Translations under genes and position numbers: made by a program
Shown here: positions 46,340-58,400 of the stretch, piece by piece
Layout: each line of letters begins with the position of its first letter
Position numbering within the stretch: the stretch's first letter is position 1
Origin: Blakeslea trispora
Lineage: Eukaryota; Mucoromycota; Mucoromycetes; Mucorales; Choanephoraceae
Assembly (NCBI GenBank): GCA_025331445.1
Contig: JAIWNE010000054.1
Location: forward strand, 124,001 to 188,000
Direction: 5' to 3'
DNA: 64,000 bases
The notes under the pieces: generated by a model
What the model saw: only the letters and a program-made list of their open reading frames with translations
The model's database searches: none
Told to the model about the DNA's origin: nothing

Positions 46340-47669
46340 ATGTCACTTGTTCAAGAGAGAGAAAGGCGTGCTAACGCTGGTAGTCGGTAAGGTGTCGACC
46401 TACTTTTGTTCCTCTAAGATAGCTTATTCTGTCGTTTAATAGCATGCGTGCACTACTCAATCAAGAAGAAGATATGGAAGAGTTGTTTGAATATCAAGAA
46501 AATGACGAAGAAGAAGATACGGCGTTTTCTGGTAAAAAAAAAAATCGACATTTGATTTACATGAGTATGCTCACCTGTTTATTGTGTCTAAAGCTAATGA
46601 AATGGAAGAAGATGAAGATAAAGTGGATTCTGATTTTGATTTAGATTCTTCAGAAGGAGAACAAGAGCATATTGAAGAAGGAAGACAAATGGATAAACAA
46701 ATTGCCTTGGATGAAAAGAAGGTGAAAGAGAGAGAGAAAAAAAAAGAGGAAAGGGGGAGGGGTTTGAAGTAATAGACTAACAGTTCTTTCCTTCTTTAGG
46801 CGCGTAAAGCAGCTACTTTTCATCCCTCTTCTACTGTACCAAAACAGCCAACCAAAAAACCAGTAGAGAAACGCAAAAGACCTATTGTAGAAGAACCAAC
46901 AGAAGAGCGTACAATTCGTTATTCTTCTCGAAAAAACACTATTTTGAATCGAATTCTAGTTGAAGATCAATTAAGGGAAAGCGAAAAACGAAGAGTAAGT
47001 TTATCTGCTTGATTCATAGATATATGATAGCTTACTTGATTCGGCCTTTTCCCACTTCTTTCCTAGGCGTTGTTACCTAAAAGAGATCGACCTGTGGTCA
47101 ACAAACTGACTCAAGAAGAATTATTAGCTGAGGCAGTTATCACAGAAGAAACCAACAAAAACTCCCTTTTGGAATGGCAACAAAAGGAAGCAGAGAGAAA
47201 AGAAAATGCGAAAAAGACGGACAAAAAGGGTATTGTGGGTCCCTTTATTCGATATCATTCCTTTACAGATGCACTTCAAATCAAAAGCGCAGATCCAGAG
47301 TCTTCCATGGTGTATGATTTGGATGCTATGGGCAGGACACTGATGACATTCGTGGAAGAGGACGATCTTCAAGAATATGACCCAGAAGAGAGGGAACGAG
47401 AAGTAGGTATTGATCAGTTGGGCATGATTCATCATCTGTCTGAATGGTTTGAGAAACTGCCCAAGCCGAACAAGCCTATTGTTTGTCCAATCAATGGGGA
47501 TCTTGCTAAATATCGTGATCCTTCTTCAGATGTTCCTTATGCTGATGTAAAGTCATATCAGGCAATCAAATCATGTTTGAGTCATGAAACCAGATGGTCT
47601 CCTATTAGCCATCTTTATTTAGGTCGTTCACCTAGTGCTAAAGGAGTCCCAGAGGGATTTGATGCCTAG
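46340..47669 (+). CDS. VPS72: SWR1 chromatin-remodelling subunit VPS72/SWC2 (YL1)
   Basis: The protein binds the histone variant H2A.Z in the SWR1 complex. Exons 46340-46386, 46443-46531, 46594-46721, 46800-46994 and 47067-47669 give 353 residues. The N-terminal YL1 part starts RERRANAGSRMRALL, followed by a strongly acidic H2A.Z-contact region and RTIRYSSRKNT; the C-terminal YL1_C domain reads ICPINGDLAKYRDPSSD-like text (here VCPINGDLAKYRDP) then PYADVKSYQAIKS. It starts 101 bp after ATP11 on the same strand. Splicing is consistent; the second and third introns hold A runs. Confidence 0.93.
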
Positions 47670-48388
47670 GTCTTACTATTCAATTATCAAAGATACCCTA
47701 TTACTTTTCTTTTCTTTTTTGTCAATAAATCACATGAACAACATTGCTTTCCTTTTCTCTATAGAGGAAAAATTTACTTGTATAAACTGCATTAGTTTTG
47801 GTGAGCTTTTATCTAGACTAGACATGATTGAAAAGTTAAAGTAGATAGCACATACGCACAGAACCAAATACTTTTCGAGTTGTACAGTGTAACTTCAAGC
47901 AACAGAAAAATAAGGAGGCCTGTTAAAGCAAGTCAAGAATCAGCTCTACAGAAGGCTTGGCTGGTTTCATCTTGGGTCCGCAACTCTTGTATGTGCTGGC
48001 CAAATTCCAATCGTCTATAGTAAAGCAAGTTTTCATCATACATATAGTTTTATCATATACATGCAAGGACTATGGTAAAAAATTTGAAGACCTCAAAAAG
48101 GAGGTTTTGAGGGATCAATTTCAATTTGAGAAATCAGTAAAGCATCAATCGCACAGCTGTCTAGCTTTATTTATTGAAATACAAAAGAAAGAGGCAATGG
48201 GAATAAATAGAAATTGCAGCATTACTAATGAAAGTAATACAAAATAGAGACATAAACGATCTAGGAGATTATGTATTATGATATAGATAGAATTGTTCAG
48301 TGAAATTGCAAAGTGTTTGCAGAGAAAAGAAAAGACAAGGACAATGAAGAGCCTGTAGGCAATTTATAAACTTGAAAGAAATAGAAAG
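47670..48388. other. Spacer between convergent genes
   Basis: A 96-codon plus-strand frame at 47957-48247 is present but lacks conserved features and I do not call it. The rest is AT-rich. Confidence 0.5.
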
Positions 48389-49369
48389 CTACAGTGACAG
48401 GCACTGCTTAGGAGGCGAAGCTAATAATGGCGTTTGTTCATTATGATCGATATATACAGGTATTGTCGCTGATGAGGGCGAGTTTAATTTGAGTTCATTG
48501 TTTGATGGGCGAAGGTTGTGCTGTACTTTGAGAATAGTGTCTGTCAACCAAAATTGAAGTGCATTCATGACAAGTGGAAAGCTATTTTCAGAAATTAGAT
48601 AAAAGAAAAGTTTGATTCGTTGCCCAGATTTCTTACATAAGCATAACAAACACCAACTGAAGCCGAGGTCGACCTTTTGTCCAACTAAGGGCAAGTTCAC
48701 CTAGTTTCACTAACCAGGGGGAATACATCAAAAACACACAAAGACACAGTTTTGTCAATATCGCTGCTGATAGGAATACTGTCATCTGACGAAGCCATCG
48801 AGAGCATCTTTGTCTGAAGGGTGGTGGTCCATAATCGCCTGTAGCTCCACCACAATTCACGTGAAGTCGTTCTAGTGCACGATACAAAAGCTGAAGCCAA
48901 CACCATAGAATAAAAACGCCTAGTGTGGTATCGATCGCCAAATTCAGAAAATACCACACACATGAATTTTGTGGTCTAAATGATTGAACAATTGCTGCGT
49001 AACTGATGCCAATGTTGATAAAGTGAATCATGCCTGCACCAATAAACTGTTTGCTGACATCGAGTGCCCTTTATCATAGAGATAGAGAAGTATGTTTGAG
49101 TAAAAAAAGAACGACAAAGAAAAAAAAAGAGATAGAAAATGATCAAATCAACAACTAAATGATGACAAGAACCTAGCAATAAATTACATATATTTTCTTT
49201 ACCATATTTGTATTGGCCTTTGAGGCGATTCATAAGCTCTTTTGTATATTAGTGTTATCAAGACAGTTAAGAATAAAACAAGCTGTATCACCAAGCCAAA
49301 GCCGTCCATCAATTGACAGCTATCTTCATCTTTTATTGAAAAAGATGGTTCAATTGAGCTCCATAGCAT
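48389..49369 (-). CDS. Vacuolar/ER membrane protein, YPL162C/STIMATE family
   Basis: Three exons, 49369-49203, 49068-48637 and 48581-48389, encode 263 residues with about four to five TM segments. Recognisable family text: GLVIQLVLFLTVLITLIYKR, PQRPIQIWALDVSKQFIGAG, MIHFINIGISY, NSCVWYFLNLAIDTTLGVFI, and the C-terminal VFVMLIFPLVMNALQFWL then TDTILK. In animals STIMATE regulates store-operated calcium entry at ER-plasma membrane contacts; the yeast protein is a vacuolar membrane protein of unclear role. Both splice junctions fall inside conserved text (QIW/ALDVS and VML/IFPL). The start is the Met nearest the conserved CQLMDGFG; an upstream exon is possible (see findings). Confidence 0.88.
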
Positions 49370-50528
49370 TTGAGATTTTGAGATAATGATGCGGAGGTAA
49401 ACACAACGATAAGAATTTAGAAAAAGAAAGGAGAAAGAAAGAGAGAAACAGCAAATAACTGTTTCGTCTCTTATCATCTGTGTTTTGGCTCAAGTCACAC
49501 GCAAAATGTATGTTTTTCAAATAAAAGAAAAATATGACGAAACTTACTGCTAGACAATAAGATTCTATTGTTGTTTCAAATAGGCTCATAGCTGATATTT
49601 CCATTTCATCCGGATTACAGGCACTTTTTTTTTGTCTCTGCACCTTGTGGTCAATATACACATGAACATCTTTTTATTTTCACTAGCTCACGATTGAAAT
49701 GTTGAAAGCAGTGACGGCATGTAATGAACATTTTCACTAAAAAAAATTTATTTGATCTGAAATAACTGCTCTAATTTTCTTATTTAGGCTTTTCCTTATC
49801 TGTCGCAATATTTTCATCATTGCATTTTCTCGTAAGCTTTTCTGCCATTTTCTTTTTTGCAAGTAGATGATGATCATAATACACTTTACTAACCATTTAA
49901 AGACATTGCTATAAAATTAACTATTTTACAATGAACTTTACCCCAAGATATATACACGTTACTTCAAGTAGCGCGTTCTATAGTAGAGAAAGAAAATGCA
50001 CCGTTGAGACAGAATTTGATTCACGTTATTATGGCTAAAAGAAAATGAAGTTGGAATGGAATTGTGTTGACCTTGTTCATCATGCAACTTCTCTTTAAAT
50101 AGTGCATTGATCATGCAAGTGGATTTTGTTTGTCGGTGAACTAGTCAACCAATCAAATATCAGCAAACATCCTTAAGGAGTTCAAATTTTTGATTAAAGT
50201 CGGTTCAACTTGGATATACAAAGTTTTGATTTTTTGAAAGTACAAGGCCTTATGAAGGGGCCTCATCGGGTCAAAAGAATAGAAAAATCCGAGCAGTTTG
50301 CAGCTGTAATGGTCTACACTGTTATATATGTGTACAAACATGTGTACGATACATTCCATGTGTATCGTGTCCTTAATTGTTAAACATGGTACAAAATAGA
50401 CATATGCTGAGAGTTTCTCTTGTTGATGATACATCCCTGTTTATTTGAATCATATTACCTCAGGAAAAAACATTATATTCTATTTTCATCAAGATAAAAT
50501 TCATGTTGACTTTTTTTTTCTTTTTTTT
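49370..50528. other. Intergenic region upstream of the STIMATE-like gene
   Basis: A minus-strand frame around 49559-49620 (MEISAMSLFETTIESYCLA ending at GTAAGT) could be an untranslated or alternative first exon. A small inverted pair GTACGATACA/TGTATCGTGT lies near 50343-50371. No other gene is supported. Confidence 0.45.
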
Positions 50529-51984
50529 TTATTGAATGAATAAAGTGTCAATAGCCTTTCTATCTTCTACTGTAAGCTTGGAGAGATCAGTGAAGAGAGA
50601 TGAATTTGAATTGGGTGAATCTGTATCAAATGAGGAACTGTTTTCCAAATGATCGTCATCATATTCTTCCTTCACTATACCTAATCCTCTATCTCGAGGA
50701 GGTAATGAGATAGGAGAGACAGGCTTTGGAGCGACTCGAGTAGGACCACCAATGGCTCTGTAGCAAAAATCAGCGAATGTATGATCGGCTCGTCTTATTG
50801 TCTCTTTATCCTTCACAACCTCGCGCACACAAAACCAGTCGTGCACATTGGGTTCCATGACTGTTTGCCATGACACATCATCATCTTGGACTTTCTTTGC
50901 CAATTGAAGGGCATCATCCCTTAATACCTCGAATTCACCAATATACATCAATACCTCAGGTGGTAGAAATGCCTTGAATCCTGTCTGAAGTTTAGCAATA
51001 CCCAAGATATATAAACCATCTTGATCTTCTTCGTCTTCCGCGTCATGATCTTGAGGCTGCGAATTCTGTAATGATAAAGAAGAATTGGAAGCATGATAGG
51101 ATGAGGGAAAATAATCATTTTTGACTACTTTTGCTGTATGATAAGTGATATAATCGTACTTTTGGTTCTCTTTCCAAGATGCAGATGTCGTTTCATCTGT
51201 CACAAGAGGCGATATTAAGACTGCACCGGCCGGTCTAGGTAATTCGTTCAAGATGGCGCCATCTTCTTCTTCCGTCACAATTTCAAACATACTGGGATCA
51301 TGTGTAATAAATAGCATTTCAAGCAGTAATGCAGACCCGGCTGAGTCCCCCATCACCACCACTTTTTCGTGGTTTACACCTAATTTATGAACCAGATGTT
51401 CGTAGGCCCGTACTACATCCTCCACAGGGCTTGGGTAACGATACTCTGGTGCTAATCTGGGTTCAGCATGAGTACAAAGTTCGAGGCTCTTTTGGTTTTT
51501 GTTTACCTATAATCAATACTCATAATCATACAGGAGAGACCATATTTCTCTTTCAAGATCTGAATCCAACTGATCATTGTATCCATATACATTGTACAGC
51601 TGCCAATACGAAATCCACCGCCTATTTTTTTTTTTTTTGTATTTGAAAGATCGAGAAATTAGAGTTTTATAATGTCTGTTTACATAAATGTATATAAATA
51701 CCATGAACATAAAATAAAACCACATCCGCTTCATATACTCGTTTCATAAGCGCTTCTCTATCTAAGTGATGAATTTGATGTCCAATCCAACAACCAGACC
51801 AATCTTGAGGAACTTTAGGGTCCAGCTTGACTCGATAAATCCATGGTCGATGGCACGTTCTGGCTTTCGTGATTTCGTTCAGAATAAGTCGAGCTGCTGG
51901 TACAGGCATGGCGAATACTTTTCGGAGTACTTTGATGACTGCCTTTGGAGGCAATTTTCTTAGCTTGGATCGAATACTGTTCAT
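50529..51984 (-). CDS. Alpha/beta-hydrolase esterase, hormone-sensitive-lipase family
   Basis: Three exons (51984-51702, 51621-51507, 51456-50529) give 441 residues. The oxyanion-hole motif HGGGFRIGS is split by intron 1, IDYRLAPEYRYPSPVED by intron 2, and the nucleophile sits in GDSAGS. Asp in FEVLRDDA and His in NVHDWF complete the triad. This is the HSL (bacterial type IV) layout; substrates are small acyl or steryl esters, unknown here. An acidic insert (about DHDAEDEEDQDG) interrupts the domain and the C-terminal 60 residues are disordered. Start at 51984 chosen because upstream codons are T-rich leader. Confidence 0.9.
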
Positions 51985-53192
51985 TTTTGAATTATTTTGT
52001 TGTATAAAAGGAAATCTACGCGAAAGTAAAGTAAATAAAGAAGAAGAAAAGAAAAAGAAAACAGACAAGAAGAAGAAAATAAAAAGACCTGAATTAAGGT
52101 AACACGATTAAATAAAGTAGAGGAAGTGACACAAAGGGTTCAGAACAGCATTGATTTGTATCACACCAATTTACATCTTTGCGGTTTTTTTTTTTTCAAG
52201 TTCCCCAAACAAGGTTAATACTTGACTGTCGCAAAATCAATCAAAACTTTGATCCCTAAAGTCAAAGAAGAGAGGGCTTTTGGGATCAAATGGAACACTC
52301 TCACATTATGCGTACCCTTGAACGAGTACTAACCTGCACTTCTCTTTTAACTCGTTGCTAGTGCCGACGGTGTTGGCGGTGTGTTCCTCCCCCCCTTTTT
52401 TTAGCCCCCAAAAAAAGAGAGTCAGTATAAATTAGTTTTTGTTGTCATCTAGAATCAAGCAATGATGATGATGTCTCTAGACAAGAACTCTTTGATACCC
52501 CTATACTATTGAATGGGGGAGATAGAGATACGTGTCTCCTCATAAGCTCACAGAAGGGTGTTTTTTTTATGCCATCAAAGGCAAAAAAAAAGAAAGCCTT
52601 TTGAGTTCGACACCATGTTCTATTGCTTTTGCTTGCTTGTCATTCAAGTGGTCCATTTTACCCCGATAAAAACATTGAAAAAACTGACAAACCCCAACAG
52701 AAAAAACAGAAGATCTTCCAACTGCTCAGACTCAAAAAAAAAAGACATGGTGGTACAATCCACAAAGATAAACACAAATCATGCTATTGGAAAACCACAT
52801 AGTTCCTCTCACTCACACATAAATGATTGAGCAACACGGAATATAGCATAGTAACGTATTGTATGCACTACTTTCAAAGGACCATGGATATATTAGTTGG
52901 AGTATTGACTAAAATAACATACTTTGATGCAATCTATCATGCTTATCACCTTTAAGAAGATGATCGAATAAAGTATAAAACATTGCTGCATATGCCTGTC
53001 ATGTTTTACCCTCCCAACTTTCTCAAATACATCTTTTCGGTCTAAATTTTGATCGTTTGTCTACACCAACATAATCCATCATAAAGCTTTTTCATCCCTT
53101 TATATGAGAATATAGCCAAGTTTTATATATTCAAAAAAAAGGGGGGGGGTATTTATTTTGTATTTCGAACCTATCCTATTGGCCCTAATAAC
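51985..53192. other. 1.2-kb intergenic region
   Basis: No gene supported on either strand. It contains a (GAT)n-like ATGATGATGATG near 52463 and several A/T/G runs (GGGGGGGGG at 53139-53148), plus the leader of the esterase. Confidence 0.6.
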
Positions 53193-53536
53193 TCAGTGTT
53201 GTCCTAAAGGTAAAGTGATCTTCCAATTCCACCAACCATCTCCTTGTCCAAAAGTAGCATTGGAATCTGAACGAGCCTCAAATAGTCGATCTTGTTGTAA
53301 ATCGATCCAACATCTTCCTTGTCCCCAATAACATGTAGAAGAAAACAAAGCAATCAGTAGTAATGTACAATAGATGCTACAACAAAGGTGAGTGAAGAAC
53401 TCTTTTTTCGTATGCTTGTTGCTTACCAAGGTTTTTGATGTAAAAAGAAGGATATGAGAAATAGGATCACAAAGATGGGTGGTGCATCTGGAAAAGGCAA
53501 TAGAAGCAATGGTACGAAATAACGCATACAATACAT
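53193..53536 (-). CDS. Small two-TM membrane protein of unknown function
   Basis: Two exons, 53536-53427 and 53376-53193, give 97 residues. The N-terminus MYCMRYFVPLLLLPF is hydrophobic, followed by PDAPPIFVILFLISFFLHQKPC and IYCTLLLIALFSSTCYWGQG, two likely TM helices, and a hydrophilic C-terminus with four Trp (GQGDGWWNWKITLPLG). The intron phase joins the KP/C junction cleanly and the acceptor is good. The consistent composition and clean splice support a real gene. I do not recognise the family and give no function. Confidence 0.6.
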
Positions 53537-53913
53537 GGTGAATGAGCTTATAAAACAAAAGAAAAAAATGCGTGTACGTGCGTGTATGAAATTTAACTTT
53601 TTATAGCAATCTGATTGGATGTGGAAAAGGAGTATCTTGATACGCCTTCTATTAGTGCCTGTATACACCACTTCTCTCCCTCACACTCATACATACACTA
53701 CTACCAACTGCTTTGACAAATAGTCACATCAAATAGTAGCTCTGATATCGCTTTTTTGCAACAGCTTGATTACTCAAAACACACACACCGAGAAGCAGCA
53801 TGTATTAAGCTTGAGTAGTTTATTCCGAAAAACATTCCGTTGGTACTTGAAGCATGATTCTCCATAAAATAAACTTTTTTACTTTTTACACAAAGATACA
53901 ACACTATGGGTAA
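53537..53913. other. Spacer and probable left flank of the Tc1 remnant
   Basis: 377 bp without a gene; the left terminus of the Tc1-like element should lie here, but I could not identify its terminal repeat. Confidence 0.5.
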
Positions 53914-54974
53914 CACTATGGAAAACACAGAAAGAAAAAGCGCAAGTGCGGCAGTTATACCGAGGTTACCGATAAAATACGATGGGGCGTGTATTGGCTT
54001 CATGATGAAGGATACGGTAATACCGCCATCGGAAAGAGGATCGGTTTAGCGAGAGAGACTGTAAGAGATATTGTAAAGACTATCAAAGAAACAGGTTCAC
54101 CTCTCCCTCGCAAGTCTACCGGAGGGCTCAAAAAAGCTCAATCCTAGAGGTTTGAGACAACCCTGAATGCGCTGTAGATCGCGATCCATTCAGCAAGCTA
54201 AAGACTTAAGCGCAACAACATCAATGTCTGTAGAGACACCGTTGTGTCTTATCTCCGCGAGCTTGTATTTAAGTCTTACTGTGCATCACACAAGCCAGCC
54301 TTGACAGACACCCACAAAAAGACTTGCTTGGAATGGGCCAAGGAACACCTGGATTGGACATCAGATCAATGGGCTCAAGTCGTCTGGTCCGATGAGTCCA
54401 GATTCTCTGTGTCAGGAGCAGAGAGGGTACCAGAGTTCTTCGTCGCATAGGTGAGCGATACAAAGAAAAGCTCACGGTGCCCGCTACCAAGTTTGGAAAA
54501 GGAGGGGTGATAGTTTGGGAGTTGTTTCGGGAAAGGGGTGGTGTTGGTCCTCTTGTTGTCGTTGACGGTACAATGAATCAAGCCAAATACATCAAAGTCT
54601 TGTCAGAAAAGTTCTAGCCTTGGCTCATGGAACTGCAGTCCCAGCATGGCAGACGCTTCATCTTTCAAGAAGATGGAGCTATGTGTCATACTGGGTCTCT
54701 GTCATGCAACTGGAAGAACCACCACATGATGAAGGTGTTTGACTTTTGGCCCTGCTCAAAGTCCGGATTTAAATCCAATTGAAACACTTGTGGTGTGGCT
54801 CTTGAGAAGAGGATCGAGAGTGCGAGGATCAGGTATTAATAATATCAAAGAGTTAGCTGATGAGCTGTTGAATCAGTGAAATTAGATCACTTTCTGATAG
54901 CCCGCTTGATTGACAGCATGCATAATAGATGCCAAGCAGTTATTGATGCAAAAGGGGGTTCCACTAGATATTGA
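53914..54974 (+). pseudogene. Decayed Tc1/mariner-type transposase
   Basis: Fragments in shifting frames give the full order of a Tc1 transposase: paired-like helix-turn-helix (RWGVYWLHDEGYGNTAIGKR...ARETVRDIVK), first catalytic Asp in VVWSDESRF, second in FQEDGAMCHT, third region QSPDLNPIE, and the family end AKGGSTRY. Several frameshifts (for example near 54120-54160, 54420 and 54740) and stops break it, so it is inactive. It lies between the small membrane-protein gene and the TOM1/HUWE1 gene. Confidence 0.88.
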
Positions 54975-55403
54975 TCTTTTTTTTGCTTTTATAACAATAA
55001 AATAGACGACCCTCTAACATAATAGTAAATGATGAAATACTTTTCAGTGTTAGTGTGTAGGCTTTTTTTTTTTGTCTTGACATAGTTGAATAGGTTTACT
55101 CTGAATTTGTTGGTCAGTGTAATATACGATTTATTCTTGAGCTTTTTTTTTCATGTCCTAATAGGCGTACTGTATGCATCCATCTGATTACACTATTCGA
55201 AAACTAATAGTCAAACATTACTCCTGAATGTGAGAATAATCTCATTACATGCTGTTATTAGTTAATGGTGTCTACTGTTTACTGGTAATTTCCTATTGTT
55301 GATCAAGCCCAGTCCCTCCCTTTTTTTTGTGGAGTAACAAACTGGGTTTTTGTTTTTTTTGTTTTTTCTGCTTTTTTTTCTAAACTATATTAAAAAAGAT
55401 CTC
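54975..55403. other. Right flank of Tc1 remnant and TOM1/HUWE1 promoter
   Basis: AT-rich with T runs; the right end of the Tc1 element should be in the first 100 bp (TGAAAAGTATTTCATC-like sequence occurs on the reverse strand near 55040). No gene seen. Confidence 0.5.
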
Positions 55404-58400
55404 ATGAAGATCACTAGAACGCCTATAAGAAAATCACCTCCACTGGTAAAAGAATAGACAAAATAAACAGATAGTCTCTCTCTTTCTCTCTTTTGTTGAT
55501 AATACTTTCCTTTCATTTTAGCCTAGTTCACTAGCTACTATTGTAGATCATTTAGTTAATGACGATCCTCATGCCATCAAAGAATACGCAAACCAATTGG
55601 ATGTCTGGATCTATCCTCGAGGCGACTTATTTCAGTTTGTTGCTGTCTTGAATCGATTCGACAGCATTTTAGAGCGCGTGTGCGAAGACTATCAGCTCAA
55701 ATGTATTCAACGTCAACCTTTTGATCAAGAGACACAACAAATGGTGTTGGCCATCTTGAGATTCTCTAAAATTTTGTTTGAAAACTGTACAAACCGAAAC
55801 TTATATAATTCTTATGAAGTAAGTTAGTTCATGCGCTATAACTACTATGAGTCGCTTACGTATGATAGCATCTAAACAACCTATTAAATACCACCGATAT
55901 CGACGTATTAGAGGCAGTCTTGCGTCTCATGCTAAAGCCAGCACAACGTGTCAACAATCCAAAAGCAATTCAATCCAGCTTTATAGCACACCAAGACAAA
56001 ATTACAGAGTTAGCCCGAGGCTCTGTCCGAGAGTTGATAGAGAATAGACAAAAGGATCAAGTGACCATGTCGTTCTATCGCACAGAAGAGAAACAGGAGG
56101 GTCTACAGACGATTCAGATATCATTATCAGCACACACATCGGACCAAGCATTGTTTTGGGAAACAGTTGAGCAGTACCGTATACCGAATGACTATCACTT
56201 TGAACTGCTCAACAAGATCAGAATAGCCAATCCTGCCTCCAATCAGACGCAACTATTGGTCATTCGATTTATAGCACTTGTTATTATGGGTAACATTTAG
56301 AATATAAGAAGTATATTATGTATGACTTATTTCCTGTTATTAGCACATACCATGTCAGAAACAATTGCACAAAATAGAGTGTTTATTTATGAACCTCACC
56401 TGGTGCCTCAGATTGCACAACTTGTATCATACAACAATAACAACAATATACCTATCGATGTTCAGACCTATGCTCTTTATGCCTTAGATGGCATTGCAAG
56501 ACATCGAGCCAAAGTAACCGAAGTGTTGGCTACTTTTAATGCTTCAGCCAATCATGGTGTCTTACTGCATATATTAAGACAGCTTGTTCAACCTCAATCT
56601 GGTAAGAAAAAGATGGCATGGCTGAAAGTGTATATTGATTGTGTACTGACTTTGTTTTATCAGTCTATACAGTCGAATTCTTAGATGCTCTATTTACCTT
56701 ACTTTCCTTTTTGCTGCAGACAACATCAGGTAGTACCATGCTAATGTCTGCAGGTATCATGTCAACACTCGTTCAGATCATGCATCATCCCCTTACAGAC
56801 ACACCCATTCATACAAAGGCCTTGATAAAAGTCGTTGGATTGTTAGATACAATCATGAACCATGTCAACACAGCCTTCAGTAGCTTCTGTAGTGCTAATG
56901 GATTGGATACACTGCTCAAGATGATACAGACCCAAGTAGATCAGTCCATCCAGTCAACACCCTCACCAGACAATCTAACACTGATCAAAAATGCATTGAG
57001 ATTCTTGATCCGCATGATGGAATCAAGCGATACAGCTGAAGGTTTACGCAACCTAGTAGAGTCAAGCTTACCAAAGACAATGATGCAAGTGATGCAGCAT
57101 CAGGCCTTATTTGGCCCAAGTGTCTATTCGCTTGTCATTCATGTATCTACCACTTTTATCCATAACGAACCTACCTCACTCTCCGTGCTTCAAGAGCTTC
57201 ATTTGCCACAGACATTGTTAAGCACATTTGCAGATTATGAGGAACCCAATTATGAAGTTTTGATGGCTGCTGTTCATGCCTTTGGGGCTATCTGTCTCAA
57301 CTCGACTGGCCTTGACATGTTTCGTCGACAGAACCCTTTGCCTCATTTCTTTCAGTTGATGACTTCGCCCGTGTTTGTTTCGAATTCATTTGACGTGAGT
57401 AGCGTTACTGCCTTGGGCACGACCATGGATGAGCTGATTCGACATCAGCCTGGTTTAAAGGTGGATGTGTTTAAATGTGCCAATCGATTGTTACAGCAAA
57501 TAATTGAAGTGGGTCAATCGGAACAAGGAAAACCTCAAGACAACAGTCATTGCTTAGCTACCCAAAGAGCAGTGGATCAAGAGAAAGCAGACTACCTTCT
57601 GCTAGGTTATGTTGATTTGGTAGCCAGGGTAAGTTCAATAGACAAGTTGTTTGTGTGTGTACATGTGTGTGTGTGTTGATGCCCTTTTTGTTAGTTCCTA
57701 GAAGGCTTTTTGCGAAATTCCGAAAACATCAAAGAGTTTATTGCCTATGGTGGTCCTGTACTGTTATTACGTTATTATGCATTACCCAATCTCCCCTATG
57801 ATTTTTCAGTTACACATGCCTTTGACTCACTCGGTTATGTGTTTCGAGTGATTGCTGATGTGTCTCCTATGTCAGTAGCTACCTTAATTACTGCTCGTGT
57901 TTATGAATCCTCTAGGTTTATCTTTACGGATCTTGATAAGCAACAAAGTTTGGTCTATGCTGCTATTCAAGAGCCTGAATCAGACAACGCAAATGCTCTA
58001 TTTAAAAAGTTCAGTGTCTTATTTGGTTACATTGGTGTTCTTTCTACTGTACTTGCTTCTACTGTCTTGACGAATCCTAGAAATTCTATCAAGATGTTAG
58101 AGTGGTGTCTTCATAAAGGTGAATATGATAAGGATATGATTTTGTTACTTGGAGACATTCATAGGTAAGCATAACACAAGAGATGCTTAGAGTAAATGCT
58201 AATATTTCTTGATAATTAGAACGATGGTTTGGCAAAACATTTTGTTGCGTAACTCGGTGCCTAAACATTGGTACCTATCGAAACCCAAGGAAAGCGATCC
58301 TAAAGTAGACTTGAATGATCCTCAAGTCATTAATGTGCGCAGATTTAAATTGTTGTTAAGTGAAGTACCTCCTGCCTTGATGCCTGTCTTGCAAGGTCTC

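Noticed and set aside
47957..48247. 96-codon plus-strand frame after VPS72
   Set aside because: Partly charged sequence, but no conservation, leader or splice support; too weak to call.
53770..54003. 77-codon minus-strand hydrophobic frame
   Set aside because: Overlaps antisense the start of the Tc1 transposase remnant and has no own features.
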